DNA of 9,989 bases, taken from assembly GCA_945787595.1 (NCBI GenBank), contig CALZJV010000529.1:1-9989 (forward strand). The letters run 5' to 3'. The translations under genes were made by a program, and so were the position numbers. Positions 1 through 5,660 of the stretch are shown here, piece by piece. This stretch comes from an uncultured Desulfobacterales bacterium (GTDB taxonomy: Bacteria; Desulfobacterota; Desulfobacteria; Desulfobacterales; JAFDCJ01). Below the pieces are notes generated by a model, which saw only the letters and a list, made by a program, of their open reading frames with translations, made no database searches and was not told where the DNA came from. Numbering within the stretch: the first letter of the stretch is position 1; each line of letters starts with the position of its first letter.

Positions 1-3000
1 GGGATTAGAAACTGGGCCTGGAAGCTGCGCTCTAGCAGCAGTGGGAAAAGCCCGGCAATCGTCGTAACTGAAGTCAACAAAACCGGCCTGAATCTTGCTT
101 TACCGGATTCGATCACGGCCTGGTTGAGATCAACTCCGCGGCGCAACGCCCGGTTGATAAAGTCAATTAAAATCAATGAATCATTGACCACAATTCCGGA
201 CAAGGCCACAATTCCGAAAATGCTGACAATCGTAAATTCAATCCCCATGATGAGATGGCCGAAAATGGCCCCGATCAGGCCGAAAGGGATGGCCATCATA
301 ATGATCACCGGCTGAATGTAAGAACGAAACTGACTTGCCAGCAAAATGAAGATCCCCATCATGGCCAACAGGTACCCGCTCTTAATGCTGTCAAGCGATT
401 CACTGGTTCTTTTCGCCTGGCCCTCAAAATCATAAGCTATTCCGGGATATCGCTCGCTAAGGGCCGGCAAAAAATTGGCCTTCAATTCAGCGGTAATGAC
501 ACTCGCATTGGCAATGGTTGCATCGATATCGCAAATAACGGTGATGGTTCGTTTGCGACCCACCCTGTTGATAACGGAATAAGCCCTGCCGGGCGTTATG
601 TCGGCGACTTCTTCAATTGGGATTTCCTGACCGTCCTGGGTACGAATGCGCATTTCTTCAATCCCGGCCAGACTGTGTCGTTCTTTATCAGCATAACGAA
701 CCATGACCTTGACATCATCTCTATCCCTTTGAATTCGTAATGCTTCTTCGCCGTAAAATGCCTGGCGAATTTGCCGGGCAAGATCACGCATGGTCACGCC
801 GAGGGAACGGGAACCTTCCTTTATCCGAATTTTTTTTTCCTGTTTGCCGGGTTTGAAATTGTTTGAAATGTCAAAAGTGCCGGGAAAAGTTGCCAATTCA
901 GTTTCCAGCTCGGCGGCGGCCTGCTTGAGAAGGTCAAAGTCTTGGCCGCTGAGCTGGATCTCGATCGGGTTGCCGGCCGGTCCGCCTTCCAGAGTAGCAA
1001 AGGTGAGCCTATCAACTCCCGGGATTTCTCCGATCAGATTACGCCACTTGTTCAGTATGGAGTGGGTTGAAACATCCTCCCGTGTTTCTGAAGAGGCCAG
1101 CTCGAGCCAGACCTGCCCGACATGACCGCCGTATTCAGGAGGTTTCCAGTCACGTCGGGGGATTGCACCGACAATGGAAAAGGTGTTTTTCACCAACCCA
1201 CCGTTACTTTCTGAAAAATCAGAAAAAACGGTATCGAGTTCAAATGATTCTTTTTCAAGAAATTCAATGGTTTCTTCAGTTAAATGGTAGGGCGTTCCCA
1301 GAGGATAAATGAGTTCCGCGACAATCCAGTCGCTTTCCCCTTTTGGGAAAAAAACAAACGGAACGTAGCCGCCGGCGATTATTCCCAGGCTGATTATCAA
1401 TACACCGATGCCGATGGAGAAGGTAAAATACCTGTTTTTGACCACATATTTGATCGCAGGAGAATAGAGTCGGTCAATGGACGCCTGCATTCCTTGCTCT
1501 AATTTTCCCCGCAGGCGTTCATGCCAGGCTGTCAATTTACGGTCTTTTTTCTCTGATTGGACCAGGGCATGGTGCAGATGGGAGGGAAGTATAATCAAGG
1601 CTTCACCGAGGGATACGATCAGGATCATGATAACGGCCATGGGCATAACTGCAATAAATTTACCCATGATGCCCGCAATAAACAACAATGGGGAAAAAGC
1701 CACCACCGTCGTGCTGACAGCCATCACCACCGGTCCGCCGACTTCCTTCAAACCGTCAATGACCGCCGCTGCGGGAGATTTACCCCGGCTGTAGTGCGAA
1801 TAGACATTTTCACCGATAATGATGGCATCGTCCACCAGAATACCGAGGGTCATGATAAACGCGAAAAGCGAGATCATATTAATGGTTTGATCAAACCCGC
1901 TCAGAATGATGAAGGCCGCCATAAAGGAAATCGGTATGCCGAGGGCCACCCAGAACGCCAGGCGCAGGTTTAGAAAAAGGGCCAGTGCAATAAATACCAG
2001 CGAAATACCCTGAAAGCCGTTTCGCAGCATCAGTTCAATGCGGCTCTCCACCATCGTGGATATATCCCCCCAGATCGCGAATTCAAAATCTTCAGGAAGA
2101 TCATGCTTTAGTTTCGCCACATAACTGCGTGCAATTTTAGCAATTTCAATGATATCATCTAAATCTTCAAATCCATCGATGACCTTGGCAACCTGCCCCA
2201 GCCTCACCGTTGTGCCGTCGTTCAGCGTAATCAGGGGAATTTTTTCAAACTCCCGACCGGTATATAGTTGACCTTTGGCCCGAATCAGGATCTCCCCCTG
2301 GCCTGTTTTAATTTTTCCTCCCGGAAGGTCGATGCTGCCGGCTCTTACGGCGCTGACGACCTGATCAAATGAAATACCGTAACGGCGTAAATTTTCCTCC
2401 GATACTTGCACAGCTATTTCATAGTCGCGGACCCCGATAAGATCTATCTGCGTAATGGATTCCGGCTGTTTGAATCGAAAGCGTTTAAGTATGGAGGCTA
2501 TTAATTCAGGCCAGCCGCCGGAACCTTGATGGGTAACCGCTCTGGCGTCTAATAGGTCATCACGGATTCCTTCGGCGATTTTACGCATTCGTTTTTCGGG
2601 GAGTTCCCCGTAAATCGCCACCGAGATAGTCGGATCCTTGTTGATAATCTCCATCACCAGCGGTTCCTCGGCCTCTTCCGGAAAGGTGTCGATTCGATCT
2701 ACTTCGGCCTTGATCTCATCCAAAATTTTCTGGACATCCGTCCCGGTTTCGAGTTCTGCAACGACCTCGCCTCTTCCTTCCCGCGCAGTGGATCTAAGGG
2801 TCTTAATTCCCTCGATGCTCTGGATTTGTTCTTCTATCTTAATGCAAATGCCTTCTTCCACCTCTTCCGGACTCGAGCCGGGATAAACAACCGTAACAAC
2901 GATCATGTCCAGCGAAAACTGAGGGAACATTTCCCGCCGCATCTTCATGACCGTAAAAATTCCGGCCATGATAATGAATAGCATGATCAGGTTCACGCTG

Positions 3001-3038
3001 ACGTTATTATTAATGGACCATTTTCCAAGAGCACGCAT
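1..3038 (-). CDS. RND-family efflux transporter permease subunit (3'-truncated by the window edge)
   Basis: Inner-membrane proton-driven pump of the HAE/AcrB type, which would form a trimer and export drugs, lipids or other amphiphiles with the adaptor encoded upstream. I read 1012 complete codons from ATG 3038. Family members end some tens of residues later, so only the last helix and tail are missing. TM1 is at about residues 13-31, followed by the porter motif YPGSSPEEVEE (52-62). The TM4 proton-relay pair is D403-D404 in LGILVDDAIII. The second half starts near residue 535, and TM10 carries GIVVNDSLILIDF (948-960), where AcrB has its relay lysine; Asn is common there in this subfamily. 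Compared with relatives I recall, about 25-30 residues are extra near 165-193, and about 21 residues (the FDGKPAV-type strand segment) are missing at D294/D295. The reading frame stays open throughout. A GGAG at 3049-3052 is the likely ribosome-binding site. It lies at the edge of the heptamer array. Substrate unknown. Confidence 0.95.
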   Translation of the reverse strand, partial: MRALGKWSINNNVSVNLIMLFIIMAGIFTVMKMRREMFPQFSLDMIVVTVVYPGSSPEEVEEGICIKIEEQIQSIEGIKTLRSTAREGRGEVVAELETGTDVQKILDEIKAEVDRIDTFPEEAEEPLVMEIINKDPTISVAIYGELPEKRMRKIAEGIRDDLLDARAVTHQGSGGWPELIASILKRFRFKQPESITQIDLIGVRDYEIAVQVSEENLRRYGISFDQVVSAVRAGSIDLPGGKIKTGQGEILIRAKGQLYTGREFEKIPLITLNDGTTVRLGQVAKVIDGFEDLDDIIEIAKIARSYVAKLKHDLPEDFEFAIWGDISTMVESRIELMLRNGFQGISLVFIALALFLNLRLAFWVALGIPISFMAAFIILSGFDQTINMISLFAFIMTLGILVDDAIIIGENVYSHYSRGKSPAAAVIDGLKEVGGPVVMAVSTTVVAFSPLLFIAGIMGKFIAVMPMAVIMILIVSLGEALIILPSHLHHALVQSEKKDRKLTAWHERLRGKLEQGMQASIDRLYSPAIKYVVKNRYFTFSIGIGVLIISLGIIAGGYVPFVFFPKGESDWIVAELIYPLGTPYHLTEETIEFLEKESFELDTVFSDFSESNGGLVKNTFSIVGAIPRRDWKPPEYGGHVGQVWLELASSETREDVSTHSILNKWRNLIGEIPGVDRLTFATLEGGPAGNPIEIQLSGQDFDLLKQAAAELETELATFPGTFDISNNFKPGKQEKKIRIKEGSRSLGVTMRDLARQIRQAFYGEEALRIQRDRDDVKVMVRYADKERHSLAGIEEMRIRTQDGQEIPIEEVADITPGRAYSVINRVGRKRTITVICDIDATIANASVITAELKANFLPALSERYPGIAYDFEGQAKRTSESLDSIKSGYLLAMMGIFILLASQFRSYIQPVIIMMAIPFGLIGAIFGHLIMGIEFTIVSIFGIVALSGIVVNDSLILIDFINRALRRGVDLNQAVIESGKARFRPVLLTSVTTIAGLFPLLLERSFQAQFLI

Positions 3039-3044
3039 GTTTTT

Positions 3045-3121
3045 CAGTCTCCAGATACCAGAGGACAGAATACAGAATACAGAGGACAGAATACAGAGGA
3101 CAGAATACAGAGGACAGAAAA
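3045..3121. repeat. Heptamer tandem array A-left (CAGARDA units)
   Basis: Eleven 7-bp units run in uninterrupted register: a diverged CAGTCTC at 3045, CAGATAC at 3052, then mainly CAGAGGA and CAGAATA alternating to CAGAAAA at 3115-3121. The array begins 6 bp upstream of the RND start codon, so it supplies or borders the pump's ribosome-binding site. It is the reverse complement in type of the longer array at 3592-3766, and the four-helix-bundle gene lies between the two. Confidence 0.95.
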
Positions 3122-3129
3122 TAGCTGGA

Positions 3130-3519
3130 TCATTTTATTGTCTTCCAATTTTTTATAAGGCTGAACAACATAGCATTGATTTCGTCATATGACTTATCTA
3201 ACTTTTCATGCATCTTCGGATCTGTATACCGGCATCTTAAAGAAAAATCCAACCAACCTCTTGTTTCTTCGGATGAACCTAAGGAGTCATTTAAATGTCT
3301 TAGAAAAACGTTTTCATATCTTTTTTTAGCGAATCCTTCGCGGATATTAATTGCTACGGATCTCGATGATCGTCTCATTTGATCTGTTAAGGAATATTGT
3401 TCTTCTTTTGGAAAATTTTGGGTCAATTTAAATATTTCCATAGCCAATTCAAAAGCTACATTATATACTTTCAGATCCTTGACGCTCTTAATACCCACAC
3501 CTTCTCCTCCGGTTGTCAT
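3130..3519 (-). CDS. Four-helix-bundle protein, S23 / 23S rRNA intervening-sequence (IVP) family
   Basis: A small protein of 129 residues that matches the IVP/S23 four-helix-bundle family in length and pattern. The pattern begins with IKSVKDLKVYNVAFELAMEI (about 10-29), continues with NFPKEEQYSLTDQMRRSSRSV (about 35-55), then the family hallmark INIREGFAKKRY (57-68), and then SLGSSEETRGWLDF. The rest is amphipathic helix with no signal peptide or membrane segment. Family members were first found inside intervening sequences of 23S rRNA in Leptospira and Coxiella, but many are stand-alone. The fold also resembles the Avd accessory protein of diversity-generating retroelements. Biochemical function is unknown, though basic surfaces suggest nucleic-acid binding. 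The start at 3519 is the only nearby ATG in frame. No good Shine-Dalgarno site precedes it, so translation may be weak or coupled. The gene lies inside inverted heptamer arrays, in the same orientation as the flanking efflux genes. Confidence 0.9.
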   Translation of the reverse strand: MTTGGEGVGIKSVKDLKVYNVAFELAMEIFKLTQNFPKEEQYSLTDQMRRSSRSVAINIREGFAKKRYENVFLRHLNDSLGSSEETRGWLDFSLRCRYTDPKMHEKLDKSYDEINAMLFSLIKNWKTIK

Positions 3520-3591
3520 CTACTTTCATAGGGTTTTCCTCTAGTTACCGCACCATAATCCTTATTGCCACGAGGGATCTCCTGTCATTTA

Positions 3592-3766
3592 CTCTCTGTA
3601 GTCTGTTCTCTGCCTTCTGTCTTCTGCCATCTGTCCTCTGCCTTCTGCCATCTGTCCTCTGCCTTCTGCCATCTGCCCTCGGTCCTCTGCCCTCGGTCCT
3701 CTGTCTTCTGTTATCTGTTCTCTGTCCTCCGTCTTCTGCCCTCTGTCATCTGTCTTCTGTCCTCAC
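3592..3766. repeat. Heptamer tandem array A-right (NNNTCTG units; minus strand CAGANRR)
   Basis: Twenty-five consecutive 7-bp units hold perfect register, from CTCTCTG at 3592-3598 to TCCTCAC at 3760-3766. The main units are TCCTCTG, CCTTCTG, CCATCTG and TCTTCTG. A higher-order 21-bp period (TCCTCTG, CCTTCTG, CCATCTG) repeats in 3634-3675. On the minus strand these read CAGAGGA, CAGAAGG and CAGATGG, the same core as array A-left but inverted relative to it. The strand is strongly pyrimidine-rich. The stop codon of the adaptor gene (3763-3765) lies in the last unit. Confidence 0.97.
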
Positions 3767-5031
3767 TCCTTCATCCTGACACTCATCCCATCCTTAACTG
3801 AAGATAAGGGGGTTTTTACGATCAGTTCTCCTTCCGATATTCCCTCATTTATAATAACTAGATCCTTATAACTGCGTAAAATATTTACCTCTTTAATTTT
3901 TAGGTGATTTTCTCTGACGGTGTAGACAACATCTCCCGGATAAACGATATGCCGCGGCAGTACAAAGGCCTGATCAATCTCTTTGCCTTTAATCTTAACT
4001 GTCACAAACATCCCGGGTCTCAGACGAAAGGAGTTCTTACGTTGTCCGTCGGTCACAGATTCATCCACCTCGATCACCATCGGTAATGTTCGGGTTCTCT
4101 CATCCATCATGGCCTTAACCCGGGCGACATGTCCGCTCCATGTATAGTGTTGACCGGCATTGTCGAATAAGACTTCGGCCGCAACAGGAGTCTCCTGCCC
4201 CAAACCGGTTGGAAACCATTTAAAATCCTTGGCCGGGATGCGTACCTCGATATCCAACTTGCCGGATCTGTAAATACTGCCAAGCTGTTGTCCTACATTA
4301 ACGTGCAGCCCCACCTCGATTGCTTTTTCAAGCACCCAACCGTCAAAGGGCGCATCGATGCCGGATCGTTCAAGATCCAGTTTTGCCTGTTCATACAAAA
4401 CGTTGGCCATATCTCGCGCCGCAATCAACTGTTCTTTTTGAGGATCGATCAAAGCCATTTGATTTTCAAGGGCCTGGACTCGTTCCAGACTCGCCAAATA
4501 AGCCTGTTCGGACTTATCGAGCTGGGATTGCGCAATAACTTTTCTATCAATCAGCTTTTTCAAGCGTAAATATTCATTCTGAGCCAGGGTCGCGTCGGAT
4601 TGAGCTATCTTTACCCTTGATTTAAGGTTGACCAATTCCTGTTTCAGGCGCTTGAGTTCCGCCTCGGATTGTTTGATCCGAACTTTGCGCCGTTTCACTT
4701 CCAGCCCGTACGTTCTTGGATCAATTTGAATTAAGCGGGTTCCTCTTTTAATAAAGTTGCCTTCTTTAAAGGTCGGAGATATATCGACAATCGGTCCGCG
4801 AACTTGTGCCACCAGCTTAAGGGATTCACGTGGCTCCACCGTACCAAAAGATTCCACAACCATCTGGATGTCCTCCGCCTTGGCCGGAAAGACCTCAACC
4901 AGGCGTCCTTTTTCAACCGGCGCCTGTCGCTTTGCCTTGGGTCGCAAAATAACCAGTGTCACCGCAATGGCAACGGCCACCAGCAATACGACAAAAACCC
5001 TGAAAGTTTTAAATAAGGCTCCCTTTTTCAT
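3763..5031 (-). CDS. RND efflux periplasmic adaptor (membrane-fusion protein, HlyD/AcrA type)
   Basis: Adaptor of 422 residues that would link the RND pump to an outer-membrane channel. Residues 10-29 form one N-terminal membrane anchor after a short basic stretch; there is no lipobox. The first half of the lipoyl-like domain is around 66-107, with VAQVRGPIVDI and GTRLIQIDP. A coiled-coil hairpin of about 110 residues (about 108-220) is rich in K, E, Q and L. The second lipoyl half follows, with SGIDAPFDGWVLEKAIEVG (223-241). The beta-barrel region includes DIEVRIPAKDF, and the membrane-proximal domain includes RLRPGMFVTVKIKG. ATG 5031 is preferred because the anchor then starts at the right place. 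A longer in-frame start (TTG at 5109) would add 26 residues that do not look like a leader. The ribosome-binding site is weak. The gene is followed by the four-helix cassette and then the pump, so co-transcription with the pump would run through the cassette. No outer-membrane channel gene is visible. Confidence 0.95.
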   Translation of the reverse strand: MKKGALFKTFRVFVVLLVAVAIAVTLVILRPKAKRQAPVEKGRLVEVFPAKAEDIQMVVESFGTVEPRESLKLVAQVRGPIVDISPTFKEGNFIKRGTRLIQIDPRTYGLEVKRRKVRIKQSEAELKRLKQELVNLKSRVKIAQSDATLAQNEYLRLKKLIDRKVIAQSQLDKSEQAYLASLERVQALENQMALIDPQKEQLIAARDMANVLYEQAKLDLERSGIDAPFDGWVLEKAIEVGLHVNVGQQLGSIYRSGKLDIEVRIPAKDFKWFPTGLGQETPVAAEVLFDNAGQHYTWSGHVARVKAMMDERTRTLPMVIEVDESVTDGQRKNSFRLRPGMFVTVKIKGKEIDQAFVLPRHIVYPGDVVYTVRENHLKIKEVNILRSYKDLVIINEGISEGELIVKTPLSSVKDGMSVRMKE

Positions 5032-5062
5032 AGCAATATTTTCCGGTAGAGGATAGTTGAGA

Positions 5063-5094
5063 AAATGAGCTAAAATTTGAAATGAACTAAAATT
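5063..5094. repeat. 15-bp direct repeat in the adaptor leader
   Basis: AAATGAGCTAAAATT (5063-5077) and AAATGAACTAAAATT (5080-5094) differ at one position and are 17 bp apart start to start. They lie in the untranslated leader just upstream of the adaptor start codon. The CTAAAAT core recurs in the opposite orientation at 5144-5183. Confidence 0.75.
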
Positions 5095-5143
5095 GTGGTA
5101 TTCTGTCAATTATATAAAAAGAGATAGAGCGTAGCGTTTCCTT

Positions 5144-5183
5144 AATTTTAGACATTTTAGGAATTTTAGGTCACTTTAGGCAT
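5144..5183. repeat. Degenerate 9-10 bp tandem repeat, TTTTAGG core
   Basis: Four imperfect units lie end to end: TTTTAGACA, TTTTAGGAA, TTTTAGGTCA and CTTTAGGCA. On the minus strand they read as CCTAAAAT. They sit between the predicted promoter and the adaptor gene, inside its leader. They could be a slippage product, a regulator-binding cluster or part of a dispersed repeat. Nothing in the sequence decides between these. Confidence 0.6.
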
Positions 5184-5200
5184 TCGTTATTTATCTGTAC

Positions 5201-5228
5201 TCTATATCATCTTCACCATGTTTGACAA
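5201..5228 (-). promoter_or_regulatory. Candidate sigma-70-type promoter for the efflux operon
   Basis: On the minus strand TTGTCA (-35, 5223-5228; 5 of 6 consensus) is followed by a 16-bp spacer and TATAGA (-10, 5201-5206; 4 of 6). The start site would fall near 5195, giving a leader of about 160 nt before the adaptor ATG. This is the best pair I found in the AT-rich gap, but such gaps produce chance matches. Confidence 0.4.
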
Positions 5229-5229
5229 T

Positions 5230-5259
5230 TAAAAAGTTCTAAAATCGAACTTTTTAGAA
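5230..5259. promoter_or_regulatory. Interlocked palindromes, candidate operator next to the -35 box
   Basis: AAAAAGTTC (5231-5239) and GAACTTTTT (5247-5255) are perfect inverted arms around a 7-nt centre; 5230 and 5256 extend the pairing. A second perfect 8-bp pair, TTCTAAAA (5237-5244) and TTTTAGAA (5252-5259), overlaps the first and cannot form with it. The site abuts the predicted -35 element. A dimeric repressor or activator site for the efflux genes is a reasonable reading, but no regulator gene is in view. Confidence 0.45.
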
Positions 5260-5302
5260 ATCATTAAATATTTTGCGCAATATTTTTTAGGTTCTAGAAA
5301 GA

Positions 5303-5337
5303 ATAGCCGTCTGCTCATACTAATAACAGACGGCTAT
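5303..5337 (-). terminator. Strong hairpin, possible terminator of the etf transcript
   Basis: ATAGCCGTCTG (5303-5313) and CAGACGGCTAT (5327-5337) form a perfect 11-bp stem around a 13-nt loop. In the minus-strand direction the stem is followed by the T-rich TTCTTTCTAG. In the plus direction there is no T tract. It lies about 320 nt after etfA, on the far side of the palindromic element and upstream of the efflux promoter. The imperfect T tract keeps confidence moderate. Confidence 0.45.
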
Positions 5338-5366
5338 CCATGTGCAATATGAGCCCTAACGTTGAA

Positions 5367-5462
5367 AAAGCCGGAGGGCTTCAGAGCCAAGGCGTCAAGG
5401 GTGAAAATGTAGTCGGTTACCTTGATCCCTTGACAACACAGGATCTGAAGTTCTCCGGCTTT
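5367..5462. repeat. Nested palindromic element (about 96 bp)
   Basis: Three arm pairs are nested in order. AAAGCCGGAG (5367-5376) pairs with CTCCGGCTTT (5453-5462). CTTCAG (5379-5384) pairs with CTGAAG (5445-5450), leaving only a symmetric 2-nt bulge between these pairs. GTCAAGGG (5394-5401) pairs with CCCTTGAC (5427-5434). The whole can fold as one long hairpin or cruciform. This is typical of REP- or MITE-like intergenic repeats and untypical of coding DNA. Confidence 0.75.
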
Positions 5463-5471
5463 CCCGACGTG

Positions 5472-5501
5472 TTGGGTCGTAGCTCGAAGAGCGAAGCCCA
5501 A
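5472..5501. repeat. Small hairpin, TTGGG/CCCAA with inner GCTC/GAGC
   Basis: TTGGG (5472-5476) and CCCAA (5497-5501) enclose GCTC-GAA-GAGC (5482-5492). It directly follows the larger palindrome and is probably part of the same repeat element. Confidence 0.55.
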
Positions 5502-5505
5502 AGGG

Positions 5506-5630
5506 TAAACAACATGGCATAATCGACCCCATCCTTTAATTTCACCAATGAAGATATCCGCAAAATGGGACTTTCACTATGATATCGGATATAATAACGG
5601 ACCATTAACTATCCTTTGCCATGTTGTTTA
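5506..5630. repeat. 14-bp perfect inverted repeat pair
   Basis: TAAACAACATGGCA at 5506-5519 is exactly reversed and complemented at 5617-5630 (TGCCATGTTGTTTA). The 97 bp between them hold no gene. The pair could be terminal repeats of a tiny insertion or arms of a long hairpin downstream of etfA. Confidence 0.7.
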
Positions 5631-5660
5631 TGCAACATCGGGGTGAATGTGGTCAACGGA

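Larger units (their letters stand above)
3045..3766. mobile_element. Putative four-helix-bundle (S23/IVP) cassette bounded by inverted heptamer arrays
   Basis: A 722-bp unit consists of array A-left, one S23-like gene, about 70 bp of leader, and array A-right. The two arrays share the heptamer CAGANRR in opposite orientation, so they act as long, degenerate terminal inverted repeats. The cassette lies exactly between an RND adaptor gene and its pump gene, which usually almost touch. Insertion is therefore inferred. No transposase or clear target-site duplication is visible, and mobility is not shown. It could instead be a structural RNA element that grew by slippage. Confidence 0.4.
5338..5660. 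other. Gene-free stretch with nested inverted repeats
   Basis: I see no convincing gene in these roughly 320 bp between etfA and the hairpin. Short open frames on both strands follow the repeats rather than any protein family. The stretch contains the palindromic element at 5367-5462, a hairpin at 5472-5501, and a long-range 14-bp inverted pair at 5506-5519/5617-5630. There is also an ATATCCG/CGGATAT pair (5554-5560/5586-5592) and an ATGTTG/CAACAT hairpin (5621-5638). Confidence 0.7.

Noticed and set aside
255..740. Plus-strand frame of 161 codons opposite the RND gene
   Set aside because: The RND reading frame is continuous and conserved on the minus strand; this is antisense shadow.
948..960. 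Missing TM10 lysine of the RND pump (residues 948-960; Asn in place of Lys) as a defect
   Set aside because: I recall VND at this place as common in this RND subfamily, so it is not evidence of inactivation.
3592..3766. CRISPR array
   Set aside because: Units are 7 bp, contiguous and degenerate, with no spacers and no cas genes.
3513..3801. Plus-strand frames of about 80-90 residues rich in Leu, Ser, Cys and Pro
   Set aside because: They are readings of heptamer array A-right. A 7-bp unit shifts frame each copy and gives a 7-residue peptide repeat in all three frames.
5032..5109. Longer adaptor start at TTG 5109
   Set aside because: It would add 26 residues before the membrane anchor, uses a rare start and has no better ribosome-binding site than ATG 5031.
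5417..5605. Minus-strand 62-codon frame
   Set aside because: It lies wholly in the palindromic element, with no ribosome-binding site. The hairpin arms explain the sequence.
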